In this document: positions 1 to 5,566 of the stretch, in pieces | Position numbering within the stretch: position 1 is the stretch's first letter | Layout: every line of letters begins with the position of its first letter | NCBI GenBank assembly: GCA_021846485.1 | Contig: JAJZWW010000205.1 | Span: 1 to 6,295 of the forward strand | Reading direction: 5' to 3' | Source of the DNA: Actinomycetes bacterium | GTDB taxonomy: Bacteria; Actinomycetota; Acidimicrobiia; Acidimicrobiales; Palsa-688 | DNA: 6,295 bases | Program-made: the position numbers and the translations under genes | Notes under the pieces: generated by a model | Seen by the model: the letters and a program-made list of their open reading frames with translations, nothing else | Told to the model about the DNA's origin: nothing | Database searches by the model: none

Positions 1-494
1 AGTCGGGCGAGGACCGGGTGGGCCCGGAGGTCCAGACGACCCCCCGAGGGGCGTACGGCGACCACGACCGGGGTCAGCATCCAGCCGAGGAGGTAGGCTC
101 CGAGGAACCTGACCAGGTCCCGCTCGCCGACGTCGACGGCCGCGCTGCCGTCCTCCTCGTCGACCGAGACCACTCGCTCGGCCCTGAGCTCAGTCTCGAA
201 GCGAGCCCAGTCGCTGCCCACTCCCCCCTGGAAGGCCAGGGCCATCTCCCGCTCGGTGGCCAGGTGCCGGAGCCTCACCACCAGGGCGGCATAGGTGACG
301 CCGAGGACCCCGGTGAGCGCGGCGAGGCCGGCGGGCAGCGCAGCGCCGCTCAGTGCTGCGGCGAGCACGAGGCCGGCGAAGGAGAAGACCAGCCCGAGCG
401 CGGTGCGCCGCCGGCGGCGGAGCCGCACCCGGACGGCCGGGGCCTGCCGACAGGCATGGTCGTCGAGGACCGAAACGGGGTCGCGCGTCATCAT
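1..494 (-). CDS. Predicted membrane protein, 3' end beyond left edge
   Basis: I do not recognise this protein; 164 codons are visible and the reading frame is still open at the left edge. It starts at tandem ATG codons (MMTRDPVSV), 494 or 491, preceded by a purine-rich GGAGGGAGGAAG ribosome-binding stretch. An arginine-rich segment (residues 22-30, RVRLRRRRR) is followed by two hydrophobic segments, about 33-53 and 54-73, which look like a membrane hairpin with the basic stretch on the cytoplasmic side. A charged segment follows (VRLRHLATEREM, then an acidic patch near 112-115, DEED), then a third hydrophobic stretch at about 127-147 (FLGAYLLGWMLTPVVVAV). The basic stretch plus two-helix hairpin plus charged tail vaguely resembles actinobacterial GlpR-type membrane proteins, but that is only a shape comparison. 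The gene is divergent from the one at 659. That it is a real gene is fairly sure, from codon bias, RBS and hydrophobic pattern; its function is unknown. Confidence 0.75.
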   Translation of the reverse strand, partial: MMTRDPVSVLDDHACRQAPAVRVRLRRRRRTALGLVFSFAGLVLAAALSGAALPAGLAALTGVLGVTYAALVVRLRHLATEREMALAFQGGVGSDWARFETELRAERVVSVDEEDGSAAVDVGERDLVRFLGAYLLGWMLTPVVVAVRPSGGRLDLRAHPVLAR

Positions 495-558
495 CGGATC
501 GCTCTTCCTCCCTCCCCGGGACCGCACGGTCTCGCCTGGGGAACCGGTGGTGGCCGAG

Positions 559-587
559 ACCGTAGCAGCCGATCCCGGCCGCGTCGA
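559..587 (-). promoter_or_regulatory. Candidate sigma-70-type promoter for the left-edge membrane gene
   Basis: On the minus strand TCGACG (587-582) and TACGGT (564-559) are separated by 17 nt, a housekeeping-like -35/-10 pair (TTGACA/TAnnnT). A start of transcription near 552 would give a leader of about 58 nt ending in the good ribosome-binding site. Matches are partial, so this is a suggestion from spacing and position only. Confidence 0.3.
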
Positions 588-595
588 GCTTCGGG

Positions 596-625
596 GTGAC
601 GCCGGGATGTCCGGGCGCCTAGGTT
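596..625 (+). promoter_or_regulatory. Candidate sigma-70-type promoter for the gene at 659
   Basis: GTGACG (596-601) and TAGGTT (620-625) are 18 nt apart. The implied transcription start near 632 lies 15 nt before the AGGAGG ribosome-binding site of the downstream gene. The -35 keeps TGAC and the -10 keeps the T, A and final T. It lies back to back with the candidate minus-strand promoter, as expected for a divergent pair. Confidence 0.35.
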
Positions 626-658
626 GCAGGCCGTCAGGACCCCGACAGGAGGTGCGCG

Positions 659-1195
659 GTGCTCTACGCCTTCGGATTCGACGCGATCGGGGTGGTCGTC
701 AGCGACCTGTACTTCGTCGACCCCCACCCCGAGGCCGGCCAGGAGGGAGCCGAGCGCGGGGTCCGCCTGGAGGTTCGCCTCCTTGCCCGCAGGGACCTGC
801 CCGGCTCGATCTACTCCGCCCAGCCGATAGTGGTCGACCGGCCGGTGTGGCGCGCCGACCTGCTCGAGAGCGTGGACGGTCCCCCGGGCAGCTTCGACCG
901 CACCCACCACCATCCCCGCTTCGTCGGCTGGGAGCCCGGGCGACGGAAGTTCGAGGCGGCGATGAGCGCCGACCCGCTGGCCTTCGTCGCCTCCCAGCTC
1001 GGCGACCTGCCCTCCCTGCTGGAGCGGGCCGGCATCGACCCCGCAACGCTGCTCGCGGCCGACGCGCAGGCGCTGGCCTCCTCGATCCCCGAGATCCTCG
1101 AGGCGACCAGCCGGCTCCTCGAGCGGGTGCGCGCAGGAGACCTGGCGCGCCCCCCGACGGAGGTCAGCGGCTCGGAGCGGGTCGGCTGGCTGTAG
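659..1195 (+). CDS. Conserved hypothetical protein (178 aa)
   Basis: Starts at GTG 659 with a strong AGGAGG (647-652) six nt upstream, which decides the start. I cannot assign a function. The protein appears soluble, with no signal peptide or membrane segment. The N-terminal half looks like a mixed alpha/beta domain: a short beta-like start (LYAFGFDAIGVVVSDLYFVD), then an arginine-rich strand, SIYSAQPIVVDRPVWRADLLESV, and a histidine cluster (DRTHHHPRFVGWEPGRR, about residues 80-96). The C-terminal half is helical and rich in Ala, Leu and Glu, possibly a separate alpha domain. I have the impression that similar proteins with the SIYSAQP and HHHPRF.GWEPG blocks occur in other actinobacteria, but could not check. 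The three adjacent histidines could bind metal; that is a guess. The gene stands alone, divergent from the membrane-protein gene, with a 205-nt gap to the next plus-strand gene. Confidence 0.85.
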   Translation: MLYAFGFDAIGVVVSDLYFVDPHPEAGQEGAERGVRLEVRLLARRDLPGSIYSAQPIVVDRPVWRADLLESVDGPPGSFDRTHHHPRFVGWEPGRRKFEAAMSADPLAFVASQLGDLPSLLERAGIDPATLLAADAQALASSIPEILEATSRLLERVRAGDLARPPTEVSGSERVGWL

Positions 1196-1241
1196 CCGCG
1201 GCTCGCGCCCCGGCGCTTCCGGCCACCGCCGTCCCCGGGCG

Positions 1242-1391
1242 CTACGGCGCAGCGGTCCCGATCGGGGCAGATGGGTCGAGTGACACCTTGCGGAACCCCG
1301 GGACGGCGCGGGCGAGGACCAGCGCCCCGGCGATGCAGAGCGGGCCGCCGGAGACGACGGTCGCCTCGGTGCCGAAGGCCGTCGCCGGTAG
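1242..1391 (-). pseudogene. Remnant: C-terminal end of an MFS-type transporter
   Basis: On the minus strand 49 codons before a TAG read LPATAFGTEATVVSGG, then PLCIAGALVLARAVPGFRKV and a polar tail. The Gly-rich turn, single hydrophobic helix and basic PGFRKV cap are what the last membrane segment (TM12) and tail of drug-exporter-type major facilitator proteins look like (general pattern SVVSGG.LCVAG..LLA..LPGFRRY). Nothing upstream in this frame is transporter-like, because that DNA is the phospholipase gene on the other strand. There is also no start codon with a ribosome-binding site at the junction. I therefore read it as the stump left when the rest of a transporter gene was lost or replaced, with the junction near 1391. 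The alternative is chance open frame in GC-rich DNA; the hydrophobic pattern and clean stop argue against it, moderately. Confidence 0.45.
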
Positions 1392-1394
1392 CTT
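1389..1394 (+). promoter_or_regulatory. -10 box for leaderless transcript of the patatin-like gene
   Basis: TAGCTT (1389-1394) fits the actinobacterial TAnnnT -10 box and lies exactly 6 nt before ATG 1401, which would put the transcription start at or next to the A of the start codon. No Shine-Dalgarno-like sequence precedes this ATG, which supports a leaderless mRNA. No good -35 is visible (TCGGTG at 1366-1371 is poor). The box lies at the edge of the transporter remnant. Confidence 0.45.
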
Positions 1395-1400
1395 GCGGCC

Positions 1401-2279
1401 ATGACACGTGCACTGGTGCTCGGAGGCGGCGGACCGGTGGGTATCGGCTGGGAGTCGGGCCTGATCGTCGGTCTCGCCGAAGCCGGGGTCGACCTCCGCC
1501 GGGCCGACCTGGTGAGCGGCACCTCGGCGGGCTCGGTCGTCGGAGCGGAGCTCGCTCTGGGCTGGGACCTCGAGGCATCCCTGGCCCTGCTCGACTCGTC
1601 GTGGCCGCAGCCGGACGCTCCGGCCGAGGGTCCCGGCGGCATGGAACTCCTCATGGCCGAGCTGGCCCGGGCGGCCGACGGTTCGTCCTCCCCTGCGGAG
1701 CTGCGCCGGAGGCTCGGGCGGATCTCGGTGGAGGCCGCCCCGTTCCCCGAGGAGCCATACGTCGGCCTCTACGCCGGGGTCAGCGGCCAGGAGTGGCCGG
1801 CGGGCTACCAGTGCAGCGCGGTCGACGTGGAGACCGGCGAGCCGCAGGTCTGGGACGCTGGCAGCGGCGTCCCCCTGGACCGGGCGGTGGCGTCGAGCTG
1901 CAGCGTTCCGGGGATCTTCCCTCCGGTCACGATCGGCGGCCGGCGCTACATGGACGGGGGGATGAAGACCGCGCTCAACGCCGACCTCGCCGCCGGCCAC
2001 GGTGCGGTCGTGGCGGTCTCGTGCTTCGCCCTGGAGCTCCCCGAGGGAATGTCCGACCCCCTGGCGGACATGCTCAACGCTGCGGTGCACGCCGAGCTCG
2101 ACGCGCTGCGCTCGTCGGGGGCCGAGCTCGAGGCGGTCGCCCCGGGCCCCGAGTTCCTCGAGCTGTCCGGCTGGGGGCTGGCGCTCATGGACCCTTCGCT
2201 CACCCGGGAGGCCTTCGCCGTCGGCCGGCGGCAGGCTGCCACCGAGGCGGAGCGGATCGCCGCGGTCTGGGAGGCCTGA
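1401..2279 (+). CDS. Patatin-like phospholipase family protein (292 aa)
   Basis: A serine acyl hydrolase of the patatin/RssA type, expected to cleave acyl ester bonds of phospholipids, lysophospholipids or related lipids by a Ser-Asp dyad. The Gly-rich oxyanion-hole motif is at residues 8-11 (GGGG, followed by PVG). The nucleophile motif G-T-S-A-G is at 40-44 with Ser42, and the dyad Asp is D185 in DGG (185-187). The pre-DGG block (VASSCSVPGIFPPV, then IGGRRYMDGG) is typical of the family. There is no signal peptide or membrane segment, so it is probably cytoplasmic or peripheral. The length is normal for a single-domain bacterial member, and all catalytic residues are present. ATG 1401 is chosen because the family motif begins immediately (TRALVLGGGG); it lacks an RBS and is probably translated from a leaderless mRNA. 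Its 3' end converges on alkB with 22 nt between them. The natural substrate cannot be told from sequence. Confidence 0.93.
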   Translation: MTRALVLGGGGPVGIGWESGLIVGLAEAGVDLRRADLVSGTSAGSVVGAELALGWDLEASLALLDSSWPQPDAPAEGPGGMELLMAELARAADGSSSPAELRRRLGRISVEAAPFPEEPYVGLYAGVSGQEWPAGYQCSAVDVETGEPQVWDAGSGVPLDRAVASSCSVPGIFPPVTIGGRRYMDGGMKTALNADLAAGHGAVVAVSCFALELPEGMSDPLADMLNAAVHAELDALRSSGAELEAVAPGPEFLELSGWGLALMDPSLTREAFAVGRRQAATEAERIAAVWEA

Positions 2280-2282
2280 ACC

Positions 2283-2295
2283 GCCGCCCGGCGGC
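2283..2295. terminator. Possible short bidirectional hairpin between convergent genes
   Basis: GCCGC-CCG-GCGGC forms a 5-bp all-GC hairpin in the 22-nt gap between the stops of the phospholipase gene (2279) and alkB (2302), where a shared terminator would be expected. There is no T-tract on either side, and short GC hairpins are frequent at this base composition, so the assignment is weak. Confidence 0.25.
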
Positions 2296-2301
2296 TGGCG
2301 C

Positions 2302-2943
2302 TCAACGCACCCCCCGGGCGCGGAACTGGACGCTGACCCGCGCCCCGACCTGGCGGGCGGTCTTGGGCAGCGCGTGCTGCCAGGTGCGCTGGCAGCTACC
2401 GCCCATCACCAACAGGTCCCCGTGGGCGAGGTCGAAGCGCAGGCTCGGCCCGCCCGAGAGCGGCCGGAGCAGGAACCGCCGGGGGGCGCCGAGCGAGACG
2501 ATGGCCACGACCGTATCCTCCCGGGCGCCCCGCCCGATCGTGTCCCCGTGCCAGGCGACGCTGTCCCGGCCATCGCGGTACAAGCACATGCCGGCGGTGA
2601 CCAGTCGCTCCCCGAGCGCCGGCAGGTAGTGCTCGTCGAGGGCATCCCTGACGGCGACCAGGCGGTCTTCGGGGAGCGCCTCGCCCTCCCCGAAGAACGC
2701 CAGCAGCCGGGGCACGTCCACGATGCGCTCGTACATCGTTCGGCGCTCGGCACGCCAAGGGACCCCTCCGGCCAGGGAGGAGAGGAGGTCGGAGTCGGGC
2801 AGCCAGCCCGGGGCGTGGTCTACCCATGCCCCGTCGGTCAGTTCGATCCGCGCGACGACGGGCGCCAGCGGCGCGAGGGGCGCCCCACCCTCGGGGTCCA
2901 GCAGCGAGGGTTGCACGGCGAGCGGGGCTTGCACGTCGAGCAC
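2302..2943 (-). CDS. alkB: AlkB-family alpha-ketoglutarate-dependent DNA repair dioxygenase
   Basis: An Fe(II)/2-oxoglutarate dioxygenase expected to remove methyl groups from N1-methyladenine and N3-methylcytosine in DNA by oxidative demethylation. With GTG 2943 as codon 1 (213 aa), the iron ligands are H132 and D134 (W-H-G-D) and H190 (W-Q-H-A-L-P-K). The C-terminal R202-V-S-V-Q-F-R208 corresponds to the two 2-oxoglutarate-binding arginines, R204 and R210, of E. coli AlkB. The signature YRDGRDSVAWHGD is at 122-134, and the nucleotide-recognition region (PWRAERRTMYERIVDVPRL) lies upstream. The length is normal and the protein appears complete and cytoplasmic. An oddity is Cys120 where E. coli AlkB has a 2-oxoglutarate-contacting Asn. 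Two starts compete. GTG 2943 lies 6 nt after a TATCTT box (leaderless). GTG 2934 (210 aa) lies 10 nt after a GGAGG core. A LexA-type box just upstream suggests SOS control. The gene is downstream of hpnB but separated by 137 nt that contain a promoter, so it probably has its own transcript. Confidence 0.93.
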   Translation of the reverse strand: MLDVQAPLAVQPSLLDPEGGAPLAPLAPVVARIELTDGAWVDHAPGWLPDSDLLSSLAGGVPWRAERRTMYERIVDVPRLLAFFGEGEALPEDRLVAVRDALDEHYLPALGERLVTAGMCLYRDGRDSVAWHGDTIGRGAREDTVVAIVSLGAPRRFLLRPLSGGPSLRFDLAHGDLLVMGGSCQRTWQHALPKTARQVGARVSVQFRARGVR

Positions 2944-2949
2944 CCCTCC

Positions 2950-2955
2950 AAGATA
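2950..2955 (-). promoter_or_regulatory. alkB -10 box
   Basis: On the minus strand TATCTT (2955-2950) matches TAnnnT and is followed by six nt and then GTG 2943, the same spacing as at the phospholipase gene. A -35 with 18-nt spacing would be TTCCCT (2979-2974), which overlaps the LexA-type box. If transcription starts at about 2943, the GGAGGGG at 2949-2943 is not in the mRNA and translation starts leaderless at GTG 2943. If transcription starts upstream of this, GGAGGGG serves GTG 2934 instead. Confidence 0.45.
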
Positions 2956-2976
2956 GCCGCGTCGCAGCCGGCAAGG

Positions 2977-2988
2977 GAACAAGTGTTC
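2977..2988. promoter_or_regulatory. LexA/SOS-box-like operator upstream of alkB
   Basis: GAAC-AAGT-GTTC is a perfect GAAC-N4-GTTC palindrome, the core of the LexA box in Gram-positive bacteria. Read on the minus strand with flanks it is CGAACACTTGTTCC, one mismatch from the Bacillus/actinobacterial consensus CGAACRNRYGTTYC. It is centred about 39 nt upstream of the presumed alkB transcription start, over the -35 region, where a bound repressor would block transcription. The downstream gene is a DNA-repair gene, which fits. Confidence 0.7.
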
Positions 2989-3025
2989 GGCGCCTCGTTG
3001 CAGAGAAGGAGCTCCTCGGTAGCTG

Positions 3026-3080
3026 CCGGCCGGCCGCATGGGAGGCCAGCCGTCCCCAGGCCCGACCGGGGGCCGGCCGG
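3026..3080 (-). terminator. Inverted repeat after the hpnB stop, possible terminator
   Basis: CCGGCCGGCC (3026-3035) and GGCCGGCCGG (3071-3080) form a perfect 10-bp inverted repeat with a 35-nt loop. The repeat directly abuts the hpnB stop codon. Within the loop GGGA (3040-3043) can pair with TCCC (3053-3056). It sits between hpnB and the alkB promoter, where a terminator would insulate the SOS-controlled gene. There is no T-tract, and each arm is itself palindromic (CCGGCCGG), so alternative local hairpins compete. Confidence 0.3.
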
Positions 3081-4238
3081 TCAGCCCGGCTGGTAGCGGC
3101 GCCCCTTCCACTCGACGCCGCCGATCCAGTGACGGCGGGCCGAGTCGAGGGTCATCGCGGCGTAGACGAGGGCGGCGACCGGCAGGCTGAGCGCCCAGAG
3201 GGGAGCGAGGCGGTGGTAGCGGACCATCGGGAGGTAGCTGGCAGTCATCACCGCCCATCCGGTGGCGCCGGCGGCGGCCAGCAGCGGTCGGCCGGTCGCC
3301 AGTCCCGCGACGAGGGCGACCGGCGGGCCCAGGTAGACGAGGACCAGCCCGACGAGGGTGGCAGCGAGCAGCGCAGCGGAGTAGCGCAGCTGGGTGAACG
3401 CGCTGCGCGCCACCATGTGCCACAGGTCGCCCAGGTGCGGATAGGCGCGCACGCTGCACACGTCGTCGGCCAGGCCGAGCCACAGGCGCGCCCCGGAGTG
3501 CCCGAGCGCCCGCGCGAGGGCCACGTCGTCGATCACCGCGCCCCGCACGGCGGCGACCCCGCCGGCGGCGTCCAGGGCGGCCCGCCGGACGAGGACGCAC
3601 CCTCCCGCGGCCGCCGCCGTCCTCCCCCGGCCGGCGACCAGTCGGAAGGGGTACAGCTGGGCGAAGAAGTAGACGAAGGCGGGGACGATCAGCCGCTCCC
3701 ATCCGGTGTCCACCCGTAGGCGGGCCATGAGCGACACCGCGTCGCGCTCGTCGGCCAGGGCGAAGGCCACGAGCCGGCGGAGCGAGCCGGGCCGATGCTC
3801 GATGTCGGCGTCGGTGAAGAGGATCCACTCCGGCGGCGCCAGCGCCGGCGGCGCCACGGCACGGGCGACTCCCTGGTGCAGGGCCCACAGCTTTCCCGCC
3901 CATCCCGCCGGGCGGTCCAGGCCCTCGACCACGGTGACCGCCAGACGCCCGCCGGTGCCAGCGGAGCGGGCCACCTCGGCGGTGGCGTCGCCGCTACGGT
4001 CGTCCACGACCACCACCTCGGCCGGGCCGGGGTAGTCCTGGGCGGCGAGGCCCGGCAGCGTGCAAGCGAGCACGACCGCCTCGTCCCGGGCGGGCACCAC
4101 CACCGCCACCGCCGGCCAGGCCGGCGGGTCCGGCGCTACGGGGAGCCGCACCGCCGTGGTCCAGTACCGGCCCGGGGCGGCCACCAGGCCGACCCAGACC
4201 GCGACCAGGGCCCAGGCGGCCCACCCGGCAAGCTCCAC
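3081..4238 (-). CDS. hpnB: Hopanoid-associated glycosyltransferase HpnB (GT2 family)
   Basis: A 385-aa membrane-bound family 2 glycosyltransferase matching the hopene-associated HpnB type along its length. It begins at GTG 4238, preceded weakly by AGGA 10 nt upstream. An N-terminal membrane segment (about 3-22) is followed by a GT-A domain: VVVPARDE (46-53), nucleotide-binding D79-D80 (VVVVDDRSGD), W113-A-G-K-L-W (112-118 region), metal-binding D143-A-D145, the HpnB-typical VSLMARLR block (168-175), PAFVYFFAQLYPFR (186-199), TAAAAGGCVLVRR (207-219), catalytic-type I236-D-D238, and Q283-L-R-Y286 in place of QxxRW. Three or four C-terminal membrane segments follow (about 289-316, 319-337, 345-362), then the family ending WKGRRY. 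The length is normal. It should act at the inner face of the cytoplasmic membrane, transferring sugar to a hopanoid or related lipid; donor and acceptor are not established as far as I know. No other hopanoid genes are in the window. It is divergent from the aldo/keto reductase gene. Confidence 0.9.
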   Translation of the reverse strand: MELAGWAAWALVAVWVGLVAAPGRYWTTAVRLPVAPDPPAWPAVAVVVPARDEAVVLACTLPGLAAQDYPGPAEVVVVDDRSGDATAEVARSAGTGGRLAVTVVEGLDRPAGWAGKLWALHQGVARAVAPPALAPPEWILFTDADIEHRPGSLRRLVAFALADERDAVSLMARLRVDTGWERLIVPAFVYFFAQLYPFRLVAGRGRTAAAAGGCVLVRRAALDAAGGVAAVRGAVIDDVALARALGHSGARLWLGLADDVCSVRAYPHLGDLWHMVARSAFTQLRYSAALLAATLVGLVLVYLGPPVALVAGLATGRPLLAAAGATGWAVMTASYLPMVRYHRLAPLWALSLPVAALVYAAMTLDSARRHWIGGVEWKGRRYQPG

Positions 4239-4445
4239 GAGCGGCCGATCCTACGGAGGCGGGGCGGCCGGCGGCACGGCCCCAGGCCGGACCTCTTCAC
4301 CAACCCTCACCTAGGAGTTTGGGTACGAAACAGTCCAACAAATCAAGCAAGTTCCTCCTCGGTAGCCGGGCGGGTGGGCGGGCGGCCGTCCGGGTAGGGG
4401 CCAGGTCGCGCTCCAGGCCAGAGCGGCCGGCGCGGAGGAGGACCC
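4239..4445. promoter_or_regulatory. Divergent spacer between hpnB and the aldo/keto reductase gene
   Basis: This 207-nt spacer must hold both promoters. Its middle (about 4313-4350) is clearly richer in A/T than its surroundings, as promoters often are. On the minus strand GGAACT (4355-4350) and CTGTTT (4333-4328), 16 nt apart, resemble an extracytoplasmic-function sigma promoter (GGAAC / GTT) and could drive hpnB with a leader of about 80 nt. An imperfect 15-nt palindrome (4317-4331, GTTT...AAAC around GTAC) lies next to it and could be an operator. For the plus-strand gene I see no convincing -35/-10 pair. All of this is low-certainty pattern matching. Confidence 0.25.
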
Positions 4446-5480
4446 ATGGAGTACCGCAAGCTCGGGCGGAGCGGCACGGCGGTGTCGGCCCTGGCTCTCG
4501 GGACGATGACCTTCGGAGCCGAGACCGACGAGGCCGGCTCCCACGCCCAGCTCGACCGCTTCGTCGAAGCCGGCGGGACGCTGGTCGACACCGCCGACGT
4601 CTACGCCGGGGGGGCCTCCGAGGAGATCATCGGCCGCTGGCTCGCGCAGCGTCCCGCGGAGACCCGGGAGCGGGTCGTGCTGGCCACCAAGGGGCGCTTC
4701 CCGGTCGCCGACGAGCCCAACGGTGCCGGGCTCTCCCGCCGACACCTGCGCCGAGCGCTCGACGCCAGCCTGCGCCGCCTAGGTGTGGACTGCGTCGATC
4801 TGTACCAGGTGCACGCCTTCGACGCCCTGACCCCCCTCGAGGAGACCCTCGGGAGCCTCGACGACCTGGTGCGGGCCGGCAAGATCAACTACCTGGGGCT
4901 GTCCAACTTCACCGGCTGGCAGCTGCAGCGGGCGGTGGACCTGGCTGAGCGCCACCACCTCGCTCCCCCGGTGACCCTCCAACCCCAGTACAGCCTGCTG
5001 GTGCGCGAGGTCGAGTGGGAACTGGTCCCCGCCTGCGTCGCCAACGGGATCGGCATCCTGCCGTGGTCCCCGCTCGGCGGGGGCTGGCTGACCGGCAAGT
5101 ACCGCCGGGACGAGGCCCCGAGCGGCGCGACCCGGCTCGGGGAGGACCCCGAGCGGGGCATGGAGGCCTACGGGCCGCGGGCGCGTGACGAGCGGACCTG
5201 GAGGGTGGTCGACGCGGTGCGGGAGGTCGCCGCCGGGCGGGGGACCTCGATGTCCCAGGTGGCCATCGCGTGGCTCGTCGGCCGGCCGGCGGTCTCGAGC
5301 GTGATCCTGGGGGCCCGCAGCCTCGACCAGCTGACCGACAACCTGGGGGCCGTCGAGCTGCGCCTGGATCCCTCCGAGGTCGAACGGCTCGACCAGGCGA
5401 GCCAGATCGCCGTGGGCGACTACCCCTACGGGCCGCTCGGCATCGACCAGCGGCACCGGAACATCGCCGGCGGCCGCTGA
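4446..5480 (+). CDS. Aldo/keto reductase family oxidoreductase (344 aa)
   Basis: A soluble NAD(P)H-dependent reductase with the (alpha/beta)8 aldo/keto reductase fold, expected to reduce carbonyl groups of aldehydes or ketones to alcohols. The N-terminus MEYRKLGRSGTAVSALALG is typical. The catalytic tetrad is complete: D48, Y53 (D-T-A-D-V-Y), K82 (A-T-K) and H123 (Y-Q-V-H). Cofactor-region blocks are S153-N154 (GLSNF), Q179-PQYSLL, W207-SPLGGGWLTGKY (207-219) and the phosphate-binding region G289-A-R291 with Q295 and N299. It belongs with the large bacterial group related to YghZ and potassium-channel-beta-like reductases, and its length is normal for that group. ATG 4446 is well supported by GGAGGAGG at 4434-4441. 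The substrate cannot be told from sequence. It stands alone, divergent from hpnB, and is the last intact gene before the low-GC, gene-poor right end; CCGGC/GCCGG (5467-5471/5481-5485) over the stop is only a weak terminator candidate. Confidence 0.94.
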   Translation: MEYRKLGRSGTAVSALALGTMTFGAETDEAGSHAQLDRFVEAGGTLVDTADVYAGGASEEIIGRWLAQRPAETRERVVLATKGRFPVADEPNGAGLSRRHLRRALDASLRRLGVDCVDLYQVHAFDALTPLEETLGSLDDLVRAGKINYLGLSNFTGWQLQRAVDLAERHHLAPPVTLQPQYSLLVREVEWELVPACVANGIGILPWSPLGGGWLTGKYRRDEAPSGATRLGEDPERGMEAYGPRARDERTWRVVDAVREVAAGRGTSMSQVAIAWLVGRPAVSSVILGARSLDQLTDNLGAVELRLDPSEVERLDQASQIAVGDYPYGPLGIDQRHRNIAGGR

Positions 5481-5538
5481 GCCGGGGGTACCTATTCGGT
5501 GACCCGCATACGTAGAGTACGATCGGACTGCAGTGATT

Positions 5539-5551
5539 GAGAGAAACTCTC
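5539..5551. other. Small perfect hairpin GAGAG-AAA-CTCTC
   Basis: A perfect 5-bp stem with a 3-nt loop lies between GTAC repeat copies 1 and 2. There is no T-tract after it on either strand, so it is not a standard terminator. It may be part of the same structured region. Confidence 0.35.
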
Positions 5552-5566
5552 TTCCCGCTTACCCCT

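Noticed and set aside
491..1654. Long minus-strand open frames across the region of the genes at 659 and 1401
   Set aside because: Their peptides are Arg/Pro/Ser/Gly-rich, typical of antisense frames in GC-rich genes. The plus-strand genes have RBS or promoter, codon bias and protein motifs. Only the 1242-1391 part has transporter-like sequence, reported separately.
2944..3903. A longer alkB reading frame extending upstream through the hpnB 3' half
   Set aside because: The upstream part is a shadow of hpnB in another frame, and would put the promoter and LexA box inside the coding region. The AlkB homology starts near 2943.
4294..4358. Leader peptide starting TTG after AGGAGGAAC on the minus strand upstream of hpnB
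   Set aside because: The start is TTG with only 3-nt spacing, and the short peptide has no leader-like features; the same bases better fit a promoter element.
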